Source of the DNA: CAZMVY01 sp964617875
Lineage (GTDB): Bacteria > Planctomycetota > Phycisphaerae > UBA1845 > PWPN01
Assembly (NCBI GenBank): GCA_964617875.1
Contig: CAZUAI010000002.1
Coordinates: 62,001 to 126,000, forward strand
DNA length: 64,000 bases
Reading direction: 5' to 3'
Under the pieces are notes generated by a model. The model saw nothing but the letters and a program-made list of their open reading frames with translations. It searched no databases and was not told the DNA's origin. A program made the position numbers and the translations under genes. Below, piece by piece: positions 50,337-57,602 of this stretch; position 1 is the stretch's first letter; the number at the start of each line of letters is the position of its first letter.

Positions 50337-50993
50337 TTACAGTGGAAACAGCGGCAAACGCGCCGCAACGGGCGCGGCGGCCCGGCTGCCCGTTGCGACG
50401 GCCATCGAGGGCGCGGCGAGCCCTTCGGCCTCCCTGGCGGCCACGGCCTGATCAAGGTCCTCCGATCGGTGAAAGGTCACGGAAACGCGGGCGGCGGCGC
50501 CGTCCGCGGTGTCATTTCGCACGGTTCCGACGACCGCGACGGCCACGACGGCGGCCGCCGGCCGGTGATAGGCAACCTGGACCACCGGTTGCGGAGCAGC
50601 CTGGGCGACGGGCCGGCCGGCCGGCCGGGTCGGCGGACGGTTCAGCGTTACAATGATCGCCAGTACGGCGGCGGCGGCCAGCGGCATCGCGGCGTACCAG
50701 CGTGGGGCCCATGCCGGGAACCGGAGGATTCTCGGCCGCTCGGTCGCGCGGGCCTTCTGCGCCCTGACGGCGTCCATGACGCCGGCACGGAAGGCGGACC
50801 AGTCGGCCTTCGGCGCCCGTACGCCCCAGGCGCGAACGAGGCGATCGACCTTCTCCAGGCCCTCGGCCTCGCGGCGCGCACGATCATCGGCGGCGAGGAG
50901 TTCGCCAAGGCGGTGTTCCCCGTCCGGCGTAAGATCACCGTCCAGCTTGTCCGCCAGCAGCCGCTCCAGCTCGTCGTCGAATCGTTCGCTCAT
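50337..50993 (-). CDS. Anti-sigma factor-like membrane protein
   Basis: A 218-aa protein with an acidic N-terminal cytoplasmic part (about 1-95, 'FDDELERLLADKLDGDLTPDGEHRLGELL', a zinc-less anti-sigma-like helical start), one membrane helix (about 98-118, 'WYAAMPLAAAAVLAIIVTL') and an Ala/Pro/Val-rich periplasmic tail. It begins 13 nt after the ECF sigma gene on the same strand, the usual place for the cognate anti-sigma factor. No HxxxCxxC motif is seen, so it would not be of the zinc-binding type. Confidence 0.7.
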   Translation of the reverse strand: MSERFDDELERLLADKLDGDLTPDGEHRLGELLAADDRARREAEGLEKVDRLVRAWGVRAPKADWSAFRAGVMDAVRAQKARATERPRILRFPAWAPRWYAAMPLAAAAVLAIIVTLNRPPTRPAGRPVAQAAPQPVVQVAYHRPAAAVVAVAVVGTVRNDTADGAAARVSVTFHRSEDLDQAVAAREAEGLAAPSMAVATGSRAAAPVAARLPLFPL

Positions 50994-51006
50994 GACCCGC
51001 CCGCCT

Positions 51007-51642
51007 TCAGCCCAGGTAGTCAGACAGCTTCTCCTTCAGCGTCCGTCGGGCCTGGAATACGTTCCACTTCACGGCCTCCACGCTACATCCCAGTACCTCC
51101 GCGATATCCTTCTGCGCCCAGCCCTCGATCGTGAACAGGATCAGGGCGAGCCTCTGTTTCTCCGGCAACGCGGCGATGGCGGCCCCGATCTGCCCGGCCG
51201 TCTCGCCCGATGCCAGTTCGTCCATCGACCATTCGCCGCCCGCCGGCTGCTCGCCGCGGGCCGCCAGGGCCGCCTCGTCGTCCCGCAGGATGTCATCCAG
51301 CGGCAAGGCCCCGACCTTCGCCGCCGCCCGACGAGATCGTCGGAAGTTCAGCGACAGGTTGCTGACGATCCGCATCAGCCACGGGGCGAACCGCGCCGGC
51401 TCCTTCAGCGACGAAAGCGACCGATAGGCCCGAAGGAAGGCGTCCTGGCACACTTCCAGGGCGTCCTGGACGTTGCCGACGAGCCGGCACGAGGTCGCGA
51501 CCGCACGCCGTTGATACCGCTCCACCAAGATGTCAAAAGCTGCCGTCTCGCCGTCCAGGGTCCGCCGCACCAAATCGGCATCTCCCGGCCCGGCGTCGGG
51601 CAGGTCGGCTCGTCGTGTTTCCTCTTCCGGAGGTATAGACAC
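51007..51642 (-). CDS. ECF-type RNA polymerase sigma factor
   Basis: A 211-aa sigma-70 family protein with region 2 ('AAFDILVERYQRRAVATSCRLVGN' to 'AFLRAYRSLSSLKEPARFAPWLMRIVSNLSL') and region 4 ('ALPEKQRLALILFTIEGWAQKDIAEVLGCSVEAVKWNVFQARRTLKEKL'). Region 3 is reduced to a linker, as in ECF factors. The longest frame runs further, but the promoter at 51692-51720 starts transcription near 51685, so the first possible codon is GTG 51642. No good SD precedes it, and the start could be further in. First gene of the sigma/anti-sigma/STN operon; autoregulation is plausible. Confidence 0.88.
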   Translation of the reverse strand: MSIPPEEETRRADLPDAGPGDADLVRRTLDGETAAFDILVERYQRRAVATSCRLVGNVQDALEVCQDAFLRAYRSLSSLKEPARFAPWLMRIVSNLSLNFRRSRRAAAKVGALPLDDILRDDEAALAARGEQPAGGEWSMDELASGETAGQIGAAIAALPEKQRLALILFTIEGWAQKDIAEVLGCSVEAVKWNVFQARRTLKEKLSDYLG

Positions 51643-51691
51643 AGCAGGGTCTAATGAGGTTAGCGTACGGTGCGAACTCGCGGCGAAGGAC

Positions 51692-51720
51692 AGGGTAAGA
51701 GAGGGGCGTCGAATTGTCAA
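51692..51720 (-). promoter_or_regulatory. Promoter of the ECF sigma operon
   Basis: Minus strand: -35 TTGACA (51715-51720, perfect), 17-bp spacer, -10 TACCCT (51692-51697). This is a housekeeping-type promoter rather than an obvious ECF-type one. Confidence 0.7.
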
Positions 51721-51859
51721 TGCGGCTGGGAACGTGGCGCAATACATAATCAGGCGACTTTAGTCAGCGAAGCCGTATTTCCTGGTGTTATAGGACGCCA
51801 CGACGCTTCAGGCGACCGAGTCCTTCATGTCGCCAATGGGTGGTTCGGGAGAACTGCCC

Positions 51860-52642
51860 ATGGTACTGCCGATAACACCCTCGATGCCCGAGCCCGTAGT
51901 CAGCATCGTGATCGCGACGTACGGCCGGTGCCCGCAGCTCCGGCGGTGCGTCGCGGCGATCCGAGAGAATGTGCAACTGCCGCACCAGGTCATCGTGGTC
52001 GGGGGCGGGGCGGGTGATGGCACGGAGGAATGGCTGGCGGAGCAACCCGACATTCATTTCATTCGCGAAACGAGGCGTGAAGGGGCGACGCGGGCGTTCA
52101 ACAAGGGCTTCCGTGCGGCGACGGGCCGGTATGTGCTGTGGCTGAACGACGATTCGTACCCGTTGCCGGGCTCGGTGGAAGCCGCCGTGCGAACGATCGA
52201 ACGGCCGGACCTGAACGACGTGGGCATGATCGCCTTCTACCACAACATGGGGGCGACGCGGAACCGGCTCGACTCGTTCGAACAGGGGGGCGTGACCTAC
52301 AGTGTGTACAATGTTCGCGGCGTGCCGTACGCGAACTTCGGGCTGCTGCGCCGGGATCTGCTCGAACAGCTCGGCTGGCTCGATGAACGGTACTACTTCT
52401 GCGCGTGGGACCCCGACCTCTCGCTCAAGGTACAGCGCGAGGCGAACCTGAAGGTCCTCGCCTGCCGCCGGGCCGTCATCTACCATGACGAGCTGATGGA
52501 CGAGCGGAAAAAGAGCGACAGGGACGCCGGGGCCGCGGATAACGCGAAGTTCTTCGCCAAGTGGCCGCTACCCGAGAAAGACTCCTACCCGGATCCCGCC
52601 CCGGCGTATCAGCAGATGTTGCGCGAGCGGAACCTGCTGTAG
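51860..52642 (+). CDS. Glycosyltransferase family 2
   Basis: A 260-aa GT-A fold protein: 'VSIVIATYGRCPQLRRCVAAI' at the N-terminus, 'GATRAFNKGFRAATGRYVLWLNDDSYPLPGSVE' holding the DxD-type 'NDD' metal motif, and 'WDPDLSLKVQREANLKVLAC' near the C-terminal site. Members add sugars to polysaccharide or lipid acceptors. The substrate is unknown. ATG 51860 has GGGAG 8 nt upstream; an earlier ATG at 51827 is less supported. It points away from the sigma operon and towards the exopolysaccharide genes, but transcription of those is mostly on the other strand. Confidence 0.83.
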   Translation: MVLPITPSMPEPVVSIVIATYGRCPQLRRCVAAIRENVQLPHQVIVVGGGAGDGTEEWLAEQPDIHFIRETRREGATRAFNKGFRAATGRYVLWLNDDSYPLPGSVEAAVRTIERPDLNDVGMIAFYHNMGATRNRLDSFEQGGVTYSVYNVRGVPYANFGLLRRDLLEQLGWLDERYYFCAWDPDLSLKVQREANLKVLACRRAVIYHDELMDERKKSDRDAGAADNAKFFAKWPLPEKDSYPDPAPAYQQMLRERNLL

Positions 52643-53109
52643 CGCGGTTCTGCGCGTCTGGCGAAGCCGGGCCCGATCCCCCCGAAGATGGCCCCGCATA
52701 CCCGTATTGTGTCAAGGACCGGCGAGGGGCTGGCCAACCGTGCGATTACTGACGACTGGCAAGCGTCCGGCAAGACCTGTCCGTGTCGTGGAGGCACGGT
52801 CGGCGGCGATTCCGTCGCTCGCCGGACTGGTGCAACCGGCGACTGCCGACACGCCGAAGCAGGCGCGCGAGCAACGAACCGATCGCCGCATTCTCGGACG
52901 TTCGGCCGGTTTTCTTCGCTCTTCGCTTGCCCGCAGGCCCCTGCGAATCGTATGTCTGGTCAGGTGCTTTCCGGGCGGAGAAGCCCGTCCGATCTCGGGC
53001 GGGTCATCGAACGGTGAATGAGGGACGATGAACGGCGGTCGCCGACGGCGGCCGACCGGGTTCGGCGTTCCGCATTCATCGTTTTCTTTTCGGCGGTTGT
53101 CGCGGCGGG
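52643..53109. other. Spacer between the GT2 gene and the ExeA-like gene
   Basis: 467 nt. The open frames here overlap each other in several phases and look non-coding. An inverted repeat (53025-53032 with 53075-53082) followed by a T-rich run ends the region. Nothing else recognisable. Confidence 0.5.
53025..53090 (+). terminator. Terminator-like inverted repeat
   Basis: ACGATGAA (53025-53032) pairs with TTCATCGT (53075-53082), with GC-rich internal complementarity, followed by TTTTCTTTT (53082-53090). It could end plus-strand transcription from the GT2 gene, but the loop is long and the distance is 380 nt. Confidence 0.4.
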
Positions 53110-54921
53110 TCAATGGCGGCCGGCGCCCGAGACAGCGGGCTCGGCCGCGTGGCGCAGCGTCTTCACGAGGTCGCGCAATTCCTGCACGCGGCGCGTAAGG
53201 CTGTGCGCGTCAAGCTCGTCGGGCTCCGTTTCGTGGCCCGGAGAGGCGGGCGTTCGACGATCGGCCGCCGCCCGTTCGAGGTCGCCCGGTGCGGCCCACT
53301 CCTCGTCGCGGGTACGCTCGATCTCCGCGCGAATGGATCGCGCCCGATGGACGGCCTGGCCCATGATCTTTTCCATGTGGGCGGTCTGCTGCTGACCGGC
53401 CTCAATCCGCTTGCGGAGGATGTGATCGGCCAGACGGAGCTGCTCCATCGTCCGCACCGGCTCGGCCATGGCGTCTTCAAGCCGCGCGAGGCGTCCCGGG
53501 ATCGAATCGCAGAGTTCCTGCGCCCGCTGGCGGAACGAATCGAGCTTCTGGCACTGCTCGTGGGTGACGTGGTGCACTTTGCGCAGGAGGTTGATCATGC
53601 GTTTGGTGCGGTTCATCACCGGCAGCGTGTCGTTTCGCTCCTCGGCGAGGTGGCGGCTCGCCTGCTCGCACGCCGCGGTCTGCCTGGCGAGGGCCTCCCG
53701 CATCGTGCGGGCCTCATCGACGGCGGCCCGGGTGCTTTCGTGCATCTCCCGCAGGTCGCCGGCGAGGCGCGTGGCCTCGTGCAGGATCGACTGGGGGACG
53801 GCGAGCATCTGCTGCATCTGCTCCAGGGCCTGCCGGCAGGCGCCGAGCGTCGTTTCCGCTTCCTGGCGGTACTGCTGCATGGAGCGCAGCATGGCGAGCA
53901 CGCGTTCGCAGATCCGGTCGTACCGCCGGAGCTGCCGCGTGACGGCCGGCTGGGCGTCGCGGAGTTCCTTGATGTCGGCGTTGCCCTGGGACAGCCCGGC
54001 CTCGAGCCCCGCGAGGCGATCGGCCAGATCGCGGATCGTCGGATGTTCCTGGAGCCGTGCGTTGAAGAGCACGCCGGCCTCGTCGTCGGCGAGCTGCGCC
54101 TCGAAGACCTTCGGGTCGTAGCCGCCCTCGAACGGAACGGTTTCGGCGAGTTCCGCGTCGATGCGGCTGACCTTCAGCCCGGTCGCATGCGCCAGCAGGG
54201 CCTCGCAGACGCCGTTGATCAGCCGGGGGATGCCGCCGGTCCGCCGATGCACGACGGCGATGGCGTCTTCGGTGAAGATTTCGTCGGCCGTGCCGCCGGC
54301 ATTGTGAATGCGGCCGCGAATGTAGGCGGCCGTGTCGCTTTCGCTCAGCGGAGCGATCTCGATGTGCCGGTACATCCGCTGCTGCAGTGCCGCGCCGGCC
54401 AGACCGAGGAAGCGTGCCGCCAGCTTCGGCCAGCCGATCACGACGAGCTGAACGAGCGGCATGTCGTCGGCTTCCATCGCCGCGAGCTGCCGGATGAGGT
54501 CGAGGCAGTCGTCGGGGAGGTCGTGCGCGTTCTCGACGACGACCACCGCGGGAATATCCTGTTCGTGGAGCTGGTCGGCGAAACGCTCGATCTCCTGGGC
54601 GAGACTGACGGTTGCCGCCGTGTGTTTTCGGCTGATGCGGAATCCTTCGGCGATGGCGGCCCACAGATCGTCGCGATTGGCGCAGGGGCGGGCGATCGTG
54701 GCGACCGCGGCCCGTGCCCCGAGGTGGTACCGCAACATGCGCGCCACGGCCGTCTTCCCGGTCCCCGGCGGACCGGTCACCACGACGACCCCCTTGCGGT
54801 TGTCGATGGCGTATTTCAACGTCTCGACGGCCTCGCGGGCGGTTGCCAGGTTGACGAAGTGGGACGGGTCCGGCGTGCTGTCGAACGGCGACCGGTCTAG
54901 TTTGAAAAGAGAGAGATCCAT
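53110..54921 (-). CDS. ExeA/GspA-like AAA ATPase with long coiled coil
   Basis: A 603-aa protein. The first 270 residues are the ExeA-type AAA domain seen beside polysaccharide export and secretion genes: 'SPFDSTPDPSHFV' start, Walker A 'GPPGTGKT' (50-57), Walker B-like 'AVVVVENAHDLP', and 'RTGGIPRLINGVCEALL'. The remaining 330 residues are a long helical coiled-coil region ('EARTMREALARQTAACEQASRHL' and similar). No membrane helix or peptidoglycan-binding domain is visible, unlike classical ExeA. It is the last gene of the minus-strand exopolysaccharide operon wecA-like/nusG-like/ATPase. Confidence 0.82.
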   Translation of the reverse strand: MDLSLFKLDRSPFDSTPDPSHFVNLATAREAVETLKYAIDNRKGVVVVTGPPGTGKTAVARMLRYHLGARAAVATIARPCANRDDLWAAIAEGFRISRKHTAATVSLAQEIERFADQLHEQDIPAVVVVENAHDLPDDCLDLIRQLAAMEADDMPLVQLVVIGWPKLAARFLGLAGAALQQRMYRHIEIAPLSESDTAAYIRGRIHNAGGTADEIFTEDAIAVVHRRTGGIPRLINGVCEALLAHATGLKVSRIDAELAETVPFEGGYDPKVFEAQLADDEAGVLFNARLQEHPTIRDLADRLAGLEAGLSQGNADIKELRDAQPAVTRQLRRYDRICERVLAMLRSMQQYRQEAETTLGACRQALEQMQQMLAVPQSILHEATRLAGDLREMHESTRAAVDEARTMREALARQTAACEQASRHLAEERNDTLPVMNRTKRMINLLRKVHHVTHEQCQKLDSFRQRAQELCDSIPGRLARLEDAMAEPVRTMEQLRLADHILRKRIEAGQQQTAHMEKIMGQAVHRARSIRAEIERTRDEEWAAPGDLERAAADRRTPASPGHETEPDELDAHSLTRRVQELRDLVKTLRHAAEPAVSGAGRH

Positions 54922-55070
54922 CTCACGCTCGCCTTCGCGTTTCGACCTTAGACCCTCGCAACGGTGTATCGGTCCTGCACCGACCCGTCTTGAGGATCAA
55001 GTCCGAGAAACGCCTTTGTTTCATCGTCCATGCCGCCCGTATTCTCGCCCCCAACGCGGGGGAACGGGCC

Positions 55071-55733
55071 TCAAGCCACGACGCAATGTCCCGCCCCCGC
55101 CACCGATAACCGCGGAGGGGCCGGACCGGCCGACGGCAGGTCCGAGGGCAAAGGCTCCAATGCCCGCGCATCCACCTCGGCGCTGACGCCTTGGCGGAGA
55201 AAATCCACTGTGACCACAAACCGGCAGCGTCCGAGCCGGCCCTCGACAATGCCCTCCATCCCGGCCAGTGGCCCGTAGGCGATCCGAACGCGGCGACCCA
55301 GGGCCAGCTTTTCCTCGGGATAGAGCGGGAGCTGCGAATCGATCAGCCGCTTCACCCGCCGAAGGTCGTCCGTGAGTCGTCGCTGCTCGATGACGCGCAG
55401 CGACGCGGCGATCCGATTGGACTGCAGGGCCTCAATCCGCCCGCGTTCGTCGGCCTTCACGAAGACGTAGCCGGTGAACAACGGAATCCAGCTCGTCGTG
55501 TGACCGTCGCGATCAATGCGTTGCCGTGCATATTGCGGAAGGAAGTAGGGGACGCCATGGGCAAAGAGGTGCCGCGCAAGGGCCTTTTCCTGCCGGGGCT
55601 TCGTGTGCGCGACGAACCACTGGCTCTCGCCTGCCGCTGCAACCTGCGGCGGCGGGGTATGGTCGGACACCGGCGGGGCCTCATCGAGGAGGTTTGCCGG
55701 GTAGATCATCGGTTCCATCGAAAGAATCGGCAC
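55071..55733 (-). CDS. NusG-family specialised elongation factor (RfaH/LoaP-like)
   Basis: A 220-aa NusG paralogue. The NGN domain (about 36-140) is 'WFVAHTKPRQEKALARHLFAHGVPYFLP' through 'FTGYVFVKADERGR', followed by a KOW motif (about 147-175, 'ALGRRVRIAYGPLAGMEGIVEGRL'). Such paralogues prevent early termination in long polysaccharide operons, and its place between wecA-like and ATPase genes fits. Start: GTG 55733 because GGGAG is 6-7 nt upstream; in-frame ATGs follow at 55718 and 55709. It follows the wecA-like stop by 33 nt. Confidence 0.87.
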   Translation of the reverse strand: MPILSMEPMIYPANLLDEAPPVSDHTPPPQVAAAGESQWFVAHTKPRQEKALARHLFAHGVPYFLPQYARQRIDRDGHTTSWIPLFTGYVFVKADERGRIEALQSNRIAASLRVIEQRRLTDDLRRVKRLIDSQLPLYPEEKLALGRRVRIAYGPLAGMEGIVEGRLGRCRFVVTVDFLRQGVSAEVDARALEPLPSDLPSAGPAPPRLSVAGAGHCVVA

Positions 55734-55766
55734 GTTGCACTCCCTTGCAAGCGTGATCGTCGGTGA

Positions 55767-57344
55767 TCAGTCACCGGCCAGCGCCGCCTCCATGCTGCCG
55801 CTCGGGGCGGACCGAATGTCGTCGCAACGGTCGTACGCCGCATCGCCGTTCGAACCAAGCAGGCGGGCCAGTTCGACGAGCAGCGGCATGATCAGCAACT
55901 CCTTGGCGTGGACCCGGGCCGGCCGCCGTGAGCATCCCTCGCCCAGCGTGACCAGGAGGCCCTCCGCCCGCTGCCGTTCGTTGGCATACAGATGCGTGGT
56001 GACGACCGTGCCGGGCTTGCGGCCCAGCTCGAGGATCGGTGCCGTCGTCAGCGGCACCTGGCCGGAGCCGTCGTCCCTCTGCAGGAGGATGTAGTCGATC
56101 CCCAGCGTCCTTCTCGCACGCCGAATCCCGTCGAGGACGAGACGCAGGCGCTCGGCGACCGCACGGGCGGTCTCGGGCGAGCCGTCGTTGGCCTGTGACG
56201 CCGGCGTCGCATGCCCCCCGGCGCGGGTCCTTGCGATCAGATCAACAAGAATCCGGTTGGCCCGGCGGCAGTGCAGCCACATGCGCAACGAGAGATAACC
56301 GAACCACCGGTATACCACGCCGGAGAGGGCGATGACCGCGGCGAGCATGGCGGGCTCGATCCACGCCGGTCCGCGTGCGGCGGCGACAGCGCCCAGGCCG
56401 AACACGGCCGTGGCGCCGCACAGGATGCCGGCGGCGGTCTGGGGACGGAAGCCGAACGACAGCAACATGTGGTGAATGTGCCCGCGGTCGGCGGCGAAGA
56501 CGGATCGGCCGACCAGGAGCCGCCGGATCACGCAGGCAGTCATGTCCACGAGGGGCACGGTGAGCGCCAGGGCCGGGAGGCAGATCCGCGTTGTGCCCTC
56601 CGGATTCCGTGCGGCGAGGATGCCGGTGGAAGCGACCAGCACCCCGAGGAGCAGGCTGCCGGAGTCACCGAGGAACGACTTCGGCGGTCGCACGTTATGG
56701 ACGACCAGGACCACGCACGCTCCGATCATCGCGGCACTGAGCAGCCCGAGCAGCGAACCGAGGCTCGTGAAGCCTGCAATCAGAAGGAAACAGGAGGACG
56801 CCAGCGCGGCCGTGCCGGCGGCGAGGCCGTCGAGGCCGTCGAGGAAGTTCAGTGCGTTCGTGACGCCCACAACCCAGAGGATCGTGACGACGGCGCCGAC
56901 CCAGGCGAGTTCGACGGTTCCGATCATCGGCAGCTGAACGGCGTCGATGCGGATTCCGCCGAGCCACAGGATCGCGGCTGCAATGATCTGGAACAGGAGC
57001 TTGGCGCGGGGGCCAAGGCCGAACAGGTCGTCGTAAAGCCCGACGAGCAACATGACGGCCGCACCGGGGAAGAGGCCCCAGTGGCGCCGGCACTGCTCGG
57101 GAGCAGTCGGGTCAACAAAGAGCCAGAGGCCGATGCAGGCGAGCACGGCGACGGCGGCGCTGAGACCGCCGAGTCGCGGCGTCGCACGGCGATGGACCTT
57201 CCGGGTGTCCGGCCGGTCGATCGCACCAACCAGCCACGCGATGCGCCGGTTCCAGGGCGATACCAGCGACACCGTGAACGCGGAGAGGGCAAATGCCCAG
57301 GCCAAGATCGTCAATCCGTTGTTTGGCCACATCACAAGGCTCAC
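55767..57344 (-). CDS. WecA/TagO-type undecaprenyl-phosphate sugar-1-phosphate transferase
   Basis: Starts polysaccharide synthesis by loading a GlcNAc-type sugar phosphate onto undecaprenyl phosphate. About eleven membrane helices. Motifs: 'RKVHRRATPRLGG' (48-60), D105-D106 in 'VGLYDDLFGLG', 'NALNFLDGLDGLAAG' (163-177), 'FLGDSGSLLLG' (224-234) and 'RGHIHHMLL' with the HIHH block at 289-292. Beyond residue 361 is a 160-residue cytoplasmic tail, not part of the usual family. The GTG at 57344 or the ATG at 57332 may start it. First gene of the minus-strand operon. Confidence 0.88.
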   Translation of the reverse strand: MSLVMWPNNGLTILAWAFALSAFTVSLVSPWNRRIAWLVGAIDRPDTRKVHRRATPRLGGLSAAVAVLACIGLWLFVDPTAPEQCRRHWGLFPGAAVMLLVGLYDDLFGLGPRAKLLFQIIAAAILWLGGIRIDAVQLPMIGTVELAWVGAVVTILWVVGVTNALNFLDGLDGLAAGTAALASSCFLLIAGFTSLGSLLGLLSAAMIGACVVLVVHNVRPPKSFLGDSGSLLLGVLVASTGILAARNPEGTTRICLPALALTVPLVDMTACVIRRLLVGRSVFAADRGHIHHMLLSFGFRPQTAAGILCGATAVFGLGAVAAARGPAWIEPAMLAAVIALSGVVYRWFGYLSLRMWLHCRRANRILVDLIARTRAGGHATPASQANDGSPETARAVAERLRLVLDGIRRARRTLGIDYILLQRDDGSGQVPLTTAPILELGRKPGTVVTTHLYANERQRAEGLLVTLGEGCSRRPARVHAKELLIMPLLVELARLLGSNGDAAYDRCDDIRSAPSGSMEAALAGD

Positions 57345-57602
57345 CGTATCCGTCCCAGCCTTCGGGGTGCAGTTATTGACCCCCGTGCTCTATCGAACGC
57401 GGGGGGCCATCGCATTAGGACTGCTTCATAAAGCGTTGACGCAATTGCGCCCGGGTGACCGCGTGGATGTAAGGCTTGCCGCCGCGCCAGCCGATAGATG
57501 ATCGGACCCGAGCGCGGCGCGCCTCGCCGCGGCTTGTCGGGGACAGGCAATGAAAAGCGGACCAATCGTTATTGAACCTCAAGCCCGACCCCCCGCGGGA
57601 CG

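Noticed and set aside
52712..53113. Overlapping frames of 100-130 codons between the GT2 and ExeA-like genes
   Set aside because: Several phases open at once with Arg/Ser-rich translations; no start signals or motifs.
57345..57602. Possible sigma-54 site (TGG...TTGC near 57462) between wecA-like and wzz-like genes
   Set aside because: GG to GC spacing is 11 rather than 10, and no activator-type context is visible.
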